From: Brevibacillus brevis | GTDB taxonomy: Bacteria > Bacillota > Bacilli > Brevibacillales > Brevibacillaceae | Direction of reading: 5' to 3' | NCBI RefSeq assembly: GCF_022026395.1 | Contig: NZ_CP041767.1 | Location: forward strand, 4,663,501-4,727,500 | DNA length: 64,000 bases | Shown here: one piece after another, positions 8,969 to 16,562 of the stretch | How positions within the stretch are numbered: position 1 is the stretch's first letter | Layout: each line of letters begins with the position of its first letter | Made by a program: the position numbers and the translations under genes | The notes under the pieces: generated by a model | The model's database searches: none | Seen by the model: the letters and a program-made list of their open reading frames with translations, nothing else | What the model was told of the DNA's origin: nothing

Positions 8969-10696
8969 TTACACGGCAGTTCCCGCCTTATCTCCGGTCA
9001 GTTTTCTGGAGATGAACAACACGATGATGATGACCACGATTTGCAAGACACCATAGGCGCAAGCGGTGCCAAATTCATTACTGTACATGCGTTGGAATAC
9101 AGCGACAGACAATGGCGTTGTCTTCGGTGTGAAGATCAGAATCGAAGCCACGAATTCCCCGATACACTGGACGAATGCCAAGAGCGTACCTGCGAGAATT
9201 CCACCCCAAGCCATCGGGAACACGACACGTCTAAAGCTGTACCACCAGGAAGCACCCAGATTTCGCGCAGCCTCCTCAACAGATGGGTCCATCTGCATCA
9301 AAGTCGCATTGGTAGAGCGAAACACAAGTGGCAGATGTCGGACAAAATACGCCAACGGGATAATCCAGAATGTTCCGATCAAAACCTGTCCAAAGCTGAA
9401 TGCATTCGGCTCACTGAACGCTGCAATCAGGTTGATCGCCACGACTGTCCCTGGCAATGCCCATGGTAGCATGATCAACACATCCAGAAGCGTTTTCCCG
9501 CGAAACTTGAGGCGAACCATGGCATATGCCGCAGCTACACCGAAAATGACGATCCCGATTACCGCGATCGCAGACAACTGCAAGCTGTTGAGAATTGGAC
9601 GCCATGTCTTGCTATCCGTGAACAAATCCATGTAATGCGACAAGGTATACTCAGGAGGTAATATTTGCACCGTCCAGGTACCATCTACCGAGAAGGAGAT
9701 GAGTACCAATACGAGAATTGGCAACATCAGAATGATTGTACCGATAAAAGACAGCACAATCGTGGTGTAGCGTCCCGCTTTGCTCTTGATCTCGGTACGA
9801 TGCACGCTGACCCCTTTGCTCAAGTTCTGGTAGTTGCGCGCGCCTTGGTACCAACGCATGATCAAAAGAAAAGCCACAGAAACGATCGAAAGAATCGTAG
9901 ACTGTGTCGCAGCCATGTCCAAATCTCCATTGGTGCGAGACAGATAGATCTGCATCGTCATCGTCCGGTCAATGCCGAAAATGAGCGGTGCCGTATAAGA
10001 AGCCATCGAAATCATGAAAACCAACAGAGAAGACGCGACCATGGCTGGCGTGAGCATCGGCAAAATAATACGCCGCCAAACCGTAAAGCGATTCGCTCCA
10101 AGACTGGCTGCCGCCTCTTCCAAGGACGGGTCGAGCCCCTTGATTGCTGCTGTAGCTGTCATGAAGAAGTAGGTGTACATCGTAAACGTATGAACGACGA
10201 CCACACCCCACATTCCTTTTAACGAGAAAGGAACCTGGGCAAGCCCGAACAGCTCTTTGATCGCCCGTGGGATGATTCCGCTCTCTCCGTACAAAAAAGT
10301 AAACGAGAGAACACCAATCAGTGGAGGCAACGCCATCGGAACCAAAGCCAGCACAGAAAGAATTTTTCGTCCCGGAAACTCATAGCGCTCCAATAAAAAC
10401 GCCATCGTAACCCCGACAATTCCGCACGTAATGACACTCAGAACCGATATGTAGATACTGTTCCACAACGCTTCCAGGTTGGCGGTATGCTCCAGACTGA
10501 AAAAGCGAATGTAGTTTTTCCACGTAATTTCCTCATCGATTTTGATACTCGCAACGAACGTTTCGAACAATGGATAAACGACATACGCCAACAATATTAA
10601 AAAGAGTGGCGATACCAGCACGTAGACGAAGGCGGGTGAAGCGGTGATGGACTTTCGTCTGGCTGCTGTCGGCGCTTGCTGCAACTCTGCTCTCAA
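8969..10696 (-). CDS. ABC importer permease, fused two-half FbpB/ThiP type, 575 aa
   Basis: A single chain carrying both permease halves, as in the Fe3+/thiamine/aminoethylphosphonate importer class. Two EAA loops are visible: EEAAASLGANRF near residue 195 and EEAARNLGASWW near 475. About twelve hydrophobic segments are spread evenly. The start is a TTG at 10696 behind AAGGGGGAAG. It follows the ATPase gene by 14 bases and works with that ATPase and the lipoprotein upstream. The transporter class alone does not fix the substrate; the operon content (deacetylases, sugar kinase, ROK regulator) suggests an organic sugar conjugate instead of iron. Confidence 0.85.
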   Translation of the reverse strand: MRAELQQAPTAARRKSITASPAFVYVLVSPLFLILLAYVVYPLFETFVASIKIDEEITWKNYIRFFSLEHTANLEALWNSIYISVLSVITCGIVGVTMAFLLERYEFPGRKILSVLALVPMALPPLIGVLSFTFLYGESGIIPRAIKELFGLAQVPFSLKGMWGVVVVHTFTMYTYFFMTATAAIKGLDPSLEEAAASLGANRFTVWRRIILPMLTPAMVASSLLVFMISMASYTAPLIFGIDRTMTMQIYLSRTNGDLDMAATQSTILSIVSVAFLLIMRWYQGARNYQNLSKGVSVHRTEIKSKAGRYTTIVLSFIGTIILMLPILVLVLISFSVDGTWTVQILPPEYTLSHYMDLFTDSKTWRPILNSLQLSAIAVIGIVIFGVAAAYAMVRLKFRGKTLLDVLIMLPWALPGTVVAINLIAAFSEPNAFSFGQVLIGTFWIIPLAYFVRHLPLVFRSTNATLMQMDPSVEEAARNLGASWWYSFRRVVFPMAWGGILAGTLLAFVQCIGEFVASILIFTPKTTPLSVAVFQRMYSNEFGTACAYGVLQIVVIIIVLFISRKLTGDKAGTAV

Positions 10697-10710
10697 AAGC
10701 TTCTTCCCCC

Positions 10711-11787
10711 TTATCCGGCAAAATAAATGCTCTCTTTCGGTATATGTAGGCCGATGGCATCGCCGCGCTGTTTAATCGGTCGTCCCAGGTTGATGGACAT
10801 GCTGCGCAGGCTCTCACTTCCTACTTCCGTGACATAATTGACACACGCCCCTGTAAATTCAGACATGACAACAGAGCCTTTCACTACATTTTGTCCCTCA
10901 TTGCCTGTACTCTCCAGAACGGATTCAGGACGAATGGACATCGTTACTTTCTCCCCGACAGACAGCTGTGCACGTGGAGAGGCATTTTCCTTCAATCCGC
11001 TAAGCATTTGTCCAGAAGCTGTGCGAACCAGCACTTCATCGCCGTCAAATCCTGTAACTGTCCCTTCCCACAGATTCGTCTCGCCGATAAAAGAAGCGAC
11101 AAAACGGTTTACAGGACGATGGTAAATCTCATGCGGTGTTCCGATCTGCTGCACTTCTCCGCTCTGCATGACCATAATCCGGTCTGACATCGACATCGCT
11201 TCTGCTTGATCGTGCGTGACGTAAATCGTCGTAATTCCCAGCTCCAGCTGGAGTCTCTTGATCTCGAAACGCGTCTCTTCCCGAAGCTTCGCATCCAGAT
11301 TGGACAGCGGCTCATCCAACAGCAGAATCTGCGGCTCGATGACCAGCGCCCGTGCCAGTGCTACCCGTTGCTGTTGTCCCCCGGAAAGCTGATCAATGCG
11401 GCGTTCGCCATAGCCCTCCAGACGTACCAGCTTCATGATCCGTTCTACGCGCTCTTTTGCATCTGTTTTGTTCACCTTCCGAACCTGCAAGCCAAACGCG
11501 ATATTTTCAAAAACAGTCATGTGCGGGAACAACGCGTAGTTTTGGAATACCATCCCGGTATTGCGCTTGTGGGGAGGAAGAGATGTAACCTCCTGTGATC
11601 CAAAGCGGATATGGCCTTCTGTTGGATAATAAAAGCCGGCAATCATGCGCAGGGTAGTCGTTTTGCCGCAGCCACTCGGACCGAGAAAAGTAAAAAACTC
11701 TCCTGATTCGATATGAATGTGCACATCTTCGACCCCTTTTGCTTGGCCAAACCTTTTGTAAACGTGATCAAGTGTTACGCTGCTCAT
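10711..11787 (-). CDS. ABC importer ATPase, PotA/FbpC type with TOBE domain
   Basis: Walker A LGPSGCGKTT is near residues 35-44, the signature LSGGQQQRVALARAL near 138, Walker B ILLLDEPLSNLD near 160, and the switch histidine in VTHDQAEA. The C-terminal 110 residues are the regulatory TOBE region usual for the spermidine/iron/sugar importer class. The length of 358 residues is standard. It energises the fused permease encoded next. The gap to the binding protein gene holds a stable hairpin at 11860-11891. Confidence 0.87.
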   Translation of the reverse strand: MSSVTLDHVYKRFGQAKGVEDVHIHIESGEFFTFLGPSGCGKTTTLRMIAGFYYPTEGHIRFGSQEVTSLPPHKRNTGMVFQNYALFPHMTVFENIAFGLQVRKVNKTDAKERVERIMKLVRLEGYGERRIDQLSGGQQQRVALARALVIEPQILLLDEPLSNLDAKLREETRFEIKRLQLELGITTIYVTHDQAEAMSMSDRIMVMQSGEVQQIGTPHEIYHRPVNRFVASFIGETNLWEGTVTGFDGDEVLVRTASGQMLSGLKENASPRAQLSVGEKVTMSIRPESVLESTGNEGQNVVKGSVVMSEFTGACVNYVTEVGSESLRSMSINLGRPIKQRGDAIGLHIPKESIYFAG

Positions 11788-11859
11788 CGGGTTGTGTTTC
11801 CTCCTTCATCGCGAGTCATTTCAAGCTGACGGCCGTTTTCAAACAACTGCTATAAGTGA

Positions 11860-11891
11860 CTAGACGGAAAGGACAACGCCTTCCCGCCTAG
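11860..11891 (-). promoter_or_regulatory. Intercistronic hairpin between binding-protein and ATPase genes
   Basis: A 13-base stem (arms at 11879-11891 and 11860-11872, with two G-U pairs on the minus strand) follows the binding-protein stop. There is no T tract, so it more likely protects the binding-protein mRNA from 3' decay than terminates transcription. Confidence 0.5.
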
Positions 11892-11910
11892 CTGCTTGAA
11901 AAAATCTTCC

Positions 11911-13035
11911 TTACTTCTTGCCTTTTCCCTTGATGTTTTCATCCCAATGCTGCATCCACTCTTTTTCTTTTTCAGCCATGACAGCCCAATCGAGTTCCAT
12001 TGGCTTTAGCTCGAGATTTTTCATGAAGTCTGGCAATTGGTCCTTGCTGATGTCTGTACGAGATGGGAACTGGAAGCGTTCCTTCGCCAATTGGGCGGCC
12101 ATTTCAGGACTCATCAAGAATTCCATAAACTTTTTCGCCGCATCCAGGTTTTTCGCGCCTTTTACGAGAGCCACGCCGTCTACGAGAATCGGTGCCCCGC
12201 TCTTCGGATAAATGAAGTCATACGGATGATTGTTCTTTTTGCTTTGGATCAGAACGTCTTGGAGGTTCCACAAGGAGATGACGCCCTCTTGACGATCCAG
12301 CTTCAGATACAGGTTTGTCGGGTCTTGTGTGTACTCTTTTGTATTGGCATCGAGCTTGGTCAGCCATTCAAAACCTTTTTCAGGAGTATCCGCCCCTTGA
12401 CGGAAGATCATTGCGGAATAAATAGTACGCATGGTGCCGGACGGCAGTACGTTTCGGATCACGATTTTGTCTTTGAATTTCGGGTCGATCAATTCGTCCC
12501 AATCTTGTGGCGCTTCTTCTGGCTTCATTACCTGCGAGTTGTACATGATGACCTCTGGCAAAAGCATTTCGCCGTACCAGCGATCTTGCGGATCTTTGTA
12601 CAAATCTGGAACCTTGTCTGCAAAAGTCGGCTTGTAAGGCTCCAGCAGATCTTCATTGGCTGCTGTCGCTAGAGCAGATTGGGTACCGCCCCACCAGAAG
12701 TCAGCCTGCGGGTTCGCCTTCTCTGCACGGACGCGCTCCAAAATTTGTTGGGCACCCATCTCAAGTGTTTCTACTTCAATGTTCGGGTACTTTTCTTTGA
12801 ATTTTGGCAACACGATTTCAAAAATGTTTTTGTCCCGTCCGGTGTAAATCACCAGTCTTTGTGGGTCACCCGATGAATCAGCAGGTTGAGCAGCCGTGCC
12901 AGATTGGCCGCCTGCGCTGTTGTCGGCAGGCTTTGCTTCCTGTCCTCCACTGCCGCACGCAGCTACAGTCAGAGCCAAGGAGCTGACAAAAACGCCCTTC
13001 ATCCATGTTTTCAGCTTGCTAGTTGTCTTCTTCAA
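11911..13035 (-). CDS. ABC importer substrate-binding lipoprotein, Fe3+/family-1 type
   Basis: A lipoprotein signal with lipobox LTVAAC puts the lipidated cysteine at residue 27, followed by a G/Q/A-rich linker. The mature part starts LVIYTGRDKNIFEIVLPKF, the usual opening of the AfuA/FbpA/PotD class. The start is a TTG at 13035 with GGGGGAG upstream. It is the first structural gene after the ROK regulator (24-base gap), so it would be the most abundant product. I cannot assign the ligand; the tyrosine pair of iron binders is not evident. Confidence 0.85.
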   Translation of the reverse strand: MKKTTSKLKTWMKGVFVSSLALTVAACGSGGQEAKPADNSAGGQSGTAAQPADSSGDPQRLVIYTGRDKNIFEIVLPKFKEKYPNIEVETLEMGAQQILERVRAEKANPQADFWWGGTQSALATAANEDLLEPYKPTFADKVPDLYKDPQDRWYGEMLLPEVIMYNSQVMKPEEAPQDWDELIDPKFKDKIVIRNVLPSGTMRTIYSAMIFRQGADTPEKGFEWLTKLDANTKEYTQDPTNLYLKLDRQEGVISLWNLQDVLIQSKKNNHPYDFIYPKSGAPILVDGVALVKGAKNLDAAKKFMEFLMSPEMAAQLAKERFQFPSRTDISKDQLPDFMKNLELKPMELDWAVMAEKEKEWMQHWDENIKGKGKK

Positions 13036-13059
13036 AATGAACTCCCCCTCTTGTTCTTC

Positions 13060-14238
13060 TCACTCTTTGTCAAGCAGTCGTGTGAAAGGAAACGCTTCCA
13101 AAACGCTGTGGACAGCACCAATCAAACCAGCGCGCTCCCCCAGACTTGCTTTTTCAAGATTAGGCACCTCAGGCACCCATTCTCTCAGCCATTCGTGAAT
13201 TTGCTTCACCCCTTCACCATCGACGTGGACCATCTCCCCGCTCAGGATCAATATTTCCGGGTTCAAAATACTGATGATGTTCGCCATTCCGTACGCCCAA
13301 TGTCGATACACATCCGCAAGAAGCTCCTTTGCTTGTGCATTTTGTTTGGCGTGCCGGATCAGCTCTTCTATGACACTCGACCCTTCCTGAAGGTCAGAGA
13401 GAAATCCCTTTGCCTGCTCTTGGATGCCCGGAATCGAATAATGCGTCTCAAACACGCCTGACGCGCCATTCGGGCGATTATGTACCGGGCCGATCATCAT
13501 GAAGCCGATTTCTCCTGCTGCCTCACGACTCCCCCGATAAAACTGCCCATCCAAAATAATCCCGGCCCCAATCCCCGTTCCTACATACATGTAGACGACG
13601 TTGGTATGGCCGACCCCTGCTCCACGGACGTACTCGCCCAGTGTCATCATATTCACGTCATTGTCGATAATGACGGGCAGTCCGAGTCGCGCTTCGATGG
13701 TCTGTTGAATCGGTGAACCCATCCACCCCGTGCTGGGTGAAAAGCTAACGGTTCCACTGCCACGCTGTGTGACGCCTTGTAAACCGACGCCCATTCCGAG
13801 CAGGCGCTCTCGCGGGATGCCGCTTTCACACAACAAGCGATCCAGTCCGGCTGCCAAATCTTCGATGACAGTTTCGCCATTCGCTGGTTGTGCCAGCCGT
13901 TTGCGATAGCGAGCCAAGAACTCGCCTTTCATATCTGCGATAGCCATCTCCAGGGTAGAGCCTTCAAAAATTGCCCCGGCAATGGCGTACGCCTGGTAGT
14001 TGTACTCCAACAAAATCGGCTTGCGGCCGCCTTTGGAATCGCCCATTCCTACTTCTTGCAGGAGTCCTTCCTGGATCATTTCATCTACAAGGGCGGAAAC
14101 ACATGGACGGCTCAGCTGGGTCTGTTTGGAGATATCCGCACGGGAAATCTGCCCGTGCAAGACGACCTGCTGTAATACTTCTTCTTTATTCAGTTTTTTC
14201 ACGAGTTTGCTATTACCTGTTTTTTTGGGAGCTTGCAC
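13060..14238 (-). CDS. ROK family transcriptional regulator, 392 aa
   Basis: An N-terminal winged helix (about residues 15-75, ISRADISKQTQLSRPCVSALVDEM) is followed by a ROK sugar-kinase-like domain with GTGIGAG and DNDVNMMTLGEY. The canonical ROK zinc site (GEIGH plus CxCGxxGCxE) is absent: the sequence reads GEIGF and HNRPNGASGVFETHYS, with no cysteines. So it probably senses a sugar without zinc and without kinase activity. The start is GTG at 14238 with a weak ribosome binding site. A palindrome at 14262-14280, 23 bases upstream, is a likely autoregulatory operator. It heads the nine-gene operon and is the obvious repressor. Confidence 0.8.
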   Translation of the reverse strand: MQAPKKTGNSKLVKKLNKEEVLQQVVLHGQISRADISKQTQLSRPCVSALVDEMIQEGLLQEVGMGDSKGGRKPILLEYNYQAYAIAGAIFEGSTLEMAIADMKGEFLARYRKRLAQPANGETVIEDLAAGLDRLLCESGIPRERLLGMGVGLQGVTQRGSGTVSFSPSTGWMGSPIQQTIEARLGLPVIIDNDVNMMTLGEYVRGAGVGHTNVVYMYVGTGIGAGIILDGQFYRGSREAAGEIGFMMIGPVHNRPNGASGVFETHYSIPGIQEQAKGFLSDLQEGSSVIEELIRHAKQNAQAKELLADVYRHWAYGMANIISILNPEILILSGEMVHVDGEGVKQIHEWLREWVPEVPNLEKASLGERAGLIGAVHSVLEAFPFTRLLDKE

Positions 14239-14261
14239 GCTTCATCGATCACCGCCACACA

Positions 14262-14280
14262 GTTAGTTAACATTACTAAC
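14262..14280. promoter_or_regulatory. Candidate ROK operator
   Basis: GTTAGTTAACATTACTAAC: perfect 6-base inverted arms GTTAGT/ACTAAC with a 7-base spacer in AT-rich DNA, just upstream of the ROK regulator start. Assignment to this regulator rests on position only. Confidence 0.5.
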
Positions 14281-14421
14281 AAAGATAACCAAATTATAGA
14301 CACGGCAGCACCCAATAGTCAAACAATTTACATTTGTCTTTCAGATATTTTTTGGTTTTTTAGTGTATATATCCCTTGTTAAAAAATACTAAAAAAAGAG
14401 TCGTCACGCTGTTGTGGTGGG

Positions 14422-14623
14422 GAGGAAACAGGAGAAAACACTCAGATTCTTGTCCCACCCGCTGTGGGATTCACTGCCCGCCTCCATGCAAAAAGCGAAA
14501 CCGCGTCCAAAGTAGTCCATTCAGGATGTGTTTCAGAGGTGGACGCTTAAGGGCGTGTTTCGCTTTTTGCATTCCATCTCGGTCGGTGTACCAAAGATCT
14601 TCGCTTATTTCTCCTGTTTCCTC
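14422..14623. repeat. Large nested palindromic element A
   Basis: About 200 bases built as nested inverted repeats: a perfect 16-base outer pair (14422-14437 with 14608-14623), a perfect 16-base inner pair (14486-14501 with 14557-14572) continued by a 7-base pair (14503-14509 with 14540-14546), and a small side hairpin at 14453-14469. No coding sense is visible. It lies upstream of the ROK operon in a gene-free stretch. It may be a non-autonomous mobile element or structured RNA. Confidence 0.7.
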
Positions 14624-14691
14624 TACGAGCCTCCAGTGTTAACCGGGTTTTAGAAGCCTTAAAAGATGGAAGAATGTGTTCAGTTACGACA

Positions 14692-14887
14692 GAGAAGAAT
14701 ATTTCCAGACGTAGCGACTTGTGGAGTCCTACCGAGCGGAGAAGCGATTAGCGGGTAAAAGAAACGCAACGTGCCCGCGCGACGTAGCGGCTACCACTTT
14801 TGCGTTTCCCCGCTAGTCGCTTCGAAGCGGGCAGTCTCAACCCCCAGCGGGACGGAGCCTGGAGCCTAGACTGGAAATATTCTTCTC
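14692..14887. repeat. Large nested palindromic element B (family with 51585-51783)
   Basis: Perfect 17-base outer arms at 14692-14708 and 14871-14887, and inner arms (14741-14769 with 14800-14823) that pair except for one mismatch and a short bulge. The right arm, AGACTGGAAATATTCTTCT, closely matches that of the element at 51585-51783, and both have a C-rich stretch followed by a GGAGCC/GGCCG-like segment just inside it. No ORF of note. The surrounding 14239-14914 region otherwise holds only element A and the ROK operator. Confidence 0.7.
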
Positions 14888-14914
14888 CCCACCGCAGCCA
14901 CTGCATTCAGAAAT

Positions 14915-14952
14915 ATAAAAAAGCACATCACCCTCTACGGGGGAATGTGCTT
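14915..14952 (-). terminator. Intrinsic terminator after the 93-aa gene
   Basis: On the minus strand AAGCACAT and ATGTGCTT arms with inner CCC/GGG pairing are followed by TTTTTT, 11 bases after the stop codon at 14963. Confidence 0.75.
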
Positions 14953-14962
14953 GGAACGTCCT

Positions 14963-15244
14963 CTATTCGTCTATGTATCCAGCGACTCCTTTTTTAATCA
15001 AGTATTCCATCTCTACATCCAGGATCTTCTCGACGGTGATCTCATCCAGCTTCACATCTGACTTACCCATGACATAATCTACGAGATCATCAAAATCAAC
15101 GTCGACATCACCTTTTGCATCTGCCTTCGCACTGTTCATGTACGCTTGCTCATGCTTGAGTACGATCCTGATTTTTTCCGGGTCTACTTTTGTTTTCGAA
15201 GCTACATGCGAAACGAGTTCGGTTTCGTTTACTTGCTTACTCAT
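14963..15244 (-). CDS. Small conserved hypothetical protein, 93 aa
   Basis: A charged, helical, cytoplasmic protein (start MSKQVNETELVSHVASKT) rich in Asp, Glu, Lys and Val. It contains a DVDVDFDDLVDYVMG stretch and no cysteines or membrane segment. The start is ATG at 15244 with AGGAG nine bases before it, and a terminator follows at once, so it is a stand-alone gene. I do not recognise a family; acidic VxPEKIRIVLKHE-type helices resemble small regulatory or structural proteins, but I cannot assign a role. Confidence 0.65.
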   Translation of the reverse strand: MSKQVNETELVSHVASKTKVDPEKIRIVLKHEQAYMNSAKADAKGDVDVDFDDLVDYVMGKSDVKLDEITVEKILDVEMEYLIKKGVAGYIDE

Positions 15245-15385
15245 TTGTTGTCATCTCCTATTTCTCTTACCTTCTGTCATTTTACACTATCATTGCGGAA
15301 GAAAATATTGTTTCCAAGAGACAATTTGCCCTTATGTCGAGTTGGGTATTCGGGTAATCACTTTCTGTGAACCAATAAAATCGAA

Positions 15386-15427
15386 AAAGAAGTTGGGAAA
15401 AACGAAACTGTTTTTCCCAACTTCTTT
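15386..15427. terminator. Bidirectional terminator
   Basis: Perfect 17-base arms (15386-15402 and 15411-15427) with an 8-base loop, flanked by A and T runs, located 25 bases after the LysR gene stop. Confidence 0.8.
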
Positions 15428-15452
15428 ACTTTTGAAGGACTTCTTAGGCTGC

Positions 15453-16334
15453 CTACTCTTCTCTTACGGATAACCAGATGTCTTTGACGAGCTCCATGAA
15501 GGTTTGGATTGCGGGTTCTTCTCTTCGGCGCCCCAGACAGACCAGTGATGCTTCTGCTTTCTTGGAAAAGCGGTACAGCTCAATTAGTTCTCCTGTACGA
15601 AGTTCTTTTTCCACTAAAACCGTACTGAGCAGGGCTATGCCTGTTTGATTCAGGACTGACCGTTTGATCGTTTCTTCGCTGCTACATTTAATGACAGAAG
15701 GTGGGATGTAGTTTAACTCCAACAGGCATTGGGTAATAAATTCATCGAGATTGCACCCCTCCTGATAGGACAAAAAAGGAAAGGTCACGAGTGCATCTGC
15801 CAGAGTTTTGTCCTTCATCAAATCAGGAGAAGCAATCAAAGTGAATTGTTCTAAGTCCACGACACTGGAATGAATACCTGGGTGCGAGGTGGTGCCCGCA
15901 ATGATCCCAATATCCGCCTCGTGGGCTTGGATTTTTTTCAAGGTCTCCTGACTGGTGCATGAAATCACCTGTAGATTGACCTGTGGGTGTGTCTCCACAT
16001 ATGCTTTCAGAATTTGAGGCATGTATTGGATGCAATAAAACTCCGGGGCCGCCACGACCAGCGGTCCTACAGGCATGTCTAAGTAATTAAGTCCCTCCGC
16101 CATGTGCTGGAGAACGTAGAAAAGCTGATCCGTATGCTGTTTCACTATTTTTCCGGCCGGTGTCAAAAACGTGCGCTTGCCTACCCGATTGAGCAAAGGA
16201 TGTCCCAATTCCCGCTCCAATGCTTGAATCTGGAGAGTAATCGTAGGCTGGCTGTATCCGAGTTGCTCTGCAGCCTTCGTCAAGTTCAAATGCTCGGCAA
16301 CGACCTGAAATGTCTTCAGATTGCGTAACTCCAT
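15453..16334 (-). CDS. LysR family transcriptional regulator, 293 aa
   Basis: The N-terminal winged helix covers residues 1-62 (LRNLKTFQVVAEHLNLTKAA, YSQPTITLQIQALERELG), and the rest is the periplasmic-binding-protein-like effector domain starting near VAAPEFYCIQYMP. The length is typical. The closest style is the CysL/CitR/YwfK branch. It sits downstream of the amino acid transport operon on the same strand but is separated from it by a gap with a hairpin and a gene remnant, so it may or may not control that operon. No divergent target gene is present. Confidence 0.85.
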   Translation of the reverse strand: MELRNLKTFQVVAEHLNLTKAAEQLGYSQPTITLQIQALERELGHPLLNRVGKRTFLTPAGKIVKQHTDQLFYVLQHMAEGLNYLDMPVGPLVVAAPEFYCIQYMPQILKAYVETHPQVNLQVISCTSQETLKKIQAHEADIGIIAGTTSHPGIHSSVVDLEQFTLIASPDLMKDKTLADALVTFPFLSYQEGCNLDEFITQCLLELNYIPPSVIKCSSEETIKRSVLNQTGIALLSTVLVEKELRTGELIELYRFSKKAEASLVCLGRRREEPAIQTFMELVKDIWLSVREE

Positions 16335-16387
16335 AATTGATTATCCACTCCCTCACCGAACGACACCCATTCTTCCTGTAAGTGCGT

Positions 16388-16411
16388 GTTCAAAAAGTCG
16401 GCTTTTTGAAC
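16388..16411. repeat. Perfect 10-base hairpin
   Basis: GTTCAAAAAG and CTTTTTGAAC with a 4-base loop. There is no T tract on either strand, so it is not a convincing intrinsic terminator. Confidence 0.5.
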
Positions 16412-16466
16412 AACCTCTGTTAGAAAAAGTGTAGCCGAGAGTGGCTCTATGTTCAACCGATATACC

Positions 16467-16562
16467 CTATGCGTGCTTCTCTATAATCTCCGCCAGCTTG
16501 CTAGCATCTACGTTACTGCCGCTCACGATCGTCAGTACCTTTTTGCCAACCCACTTTATCCC
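16467..16562 (-). pseudogene. C-terminal remnant of a threonine dehydratase-like gene
   Basis: Directly after the aminotransferase stop codon, a 30-codon open stretch ending in TAG at 16467-16469 reads IKWVGKKVLTIVSGSNVDAS and continues KLAEIIEKHA. This matches the conserved tail of PLP-dependent threonine/serine dehydratases (GKKVVTIVSGGN-type). There is no start codon, ribosome binding site or upstream catalytic domain. It looks like the end of a once-adjacent gene lost by deletion, which would have been the next operon member. Confidence 0.6.

Noticed and set aside
8969..13035. Ferric iron importer
   Set aside because: The transporter class includes iron importers, but the operon content is sugar-conjugate metabolism and no iron-related gene or Fur-like site is seen.
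16388..16411. Hairpin as intrinsic terminator of the amino acid operon
   Set aside because: Perfect stem, but no T tract follows on either strand.
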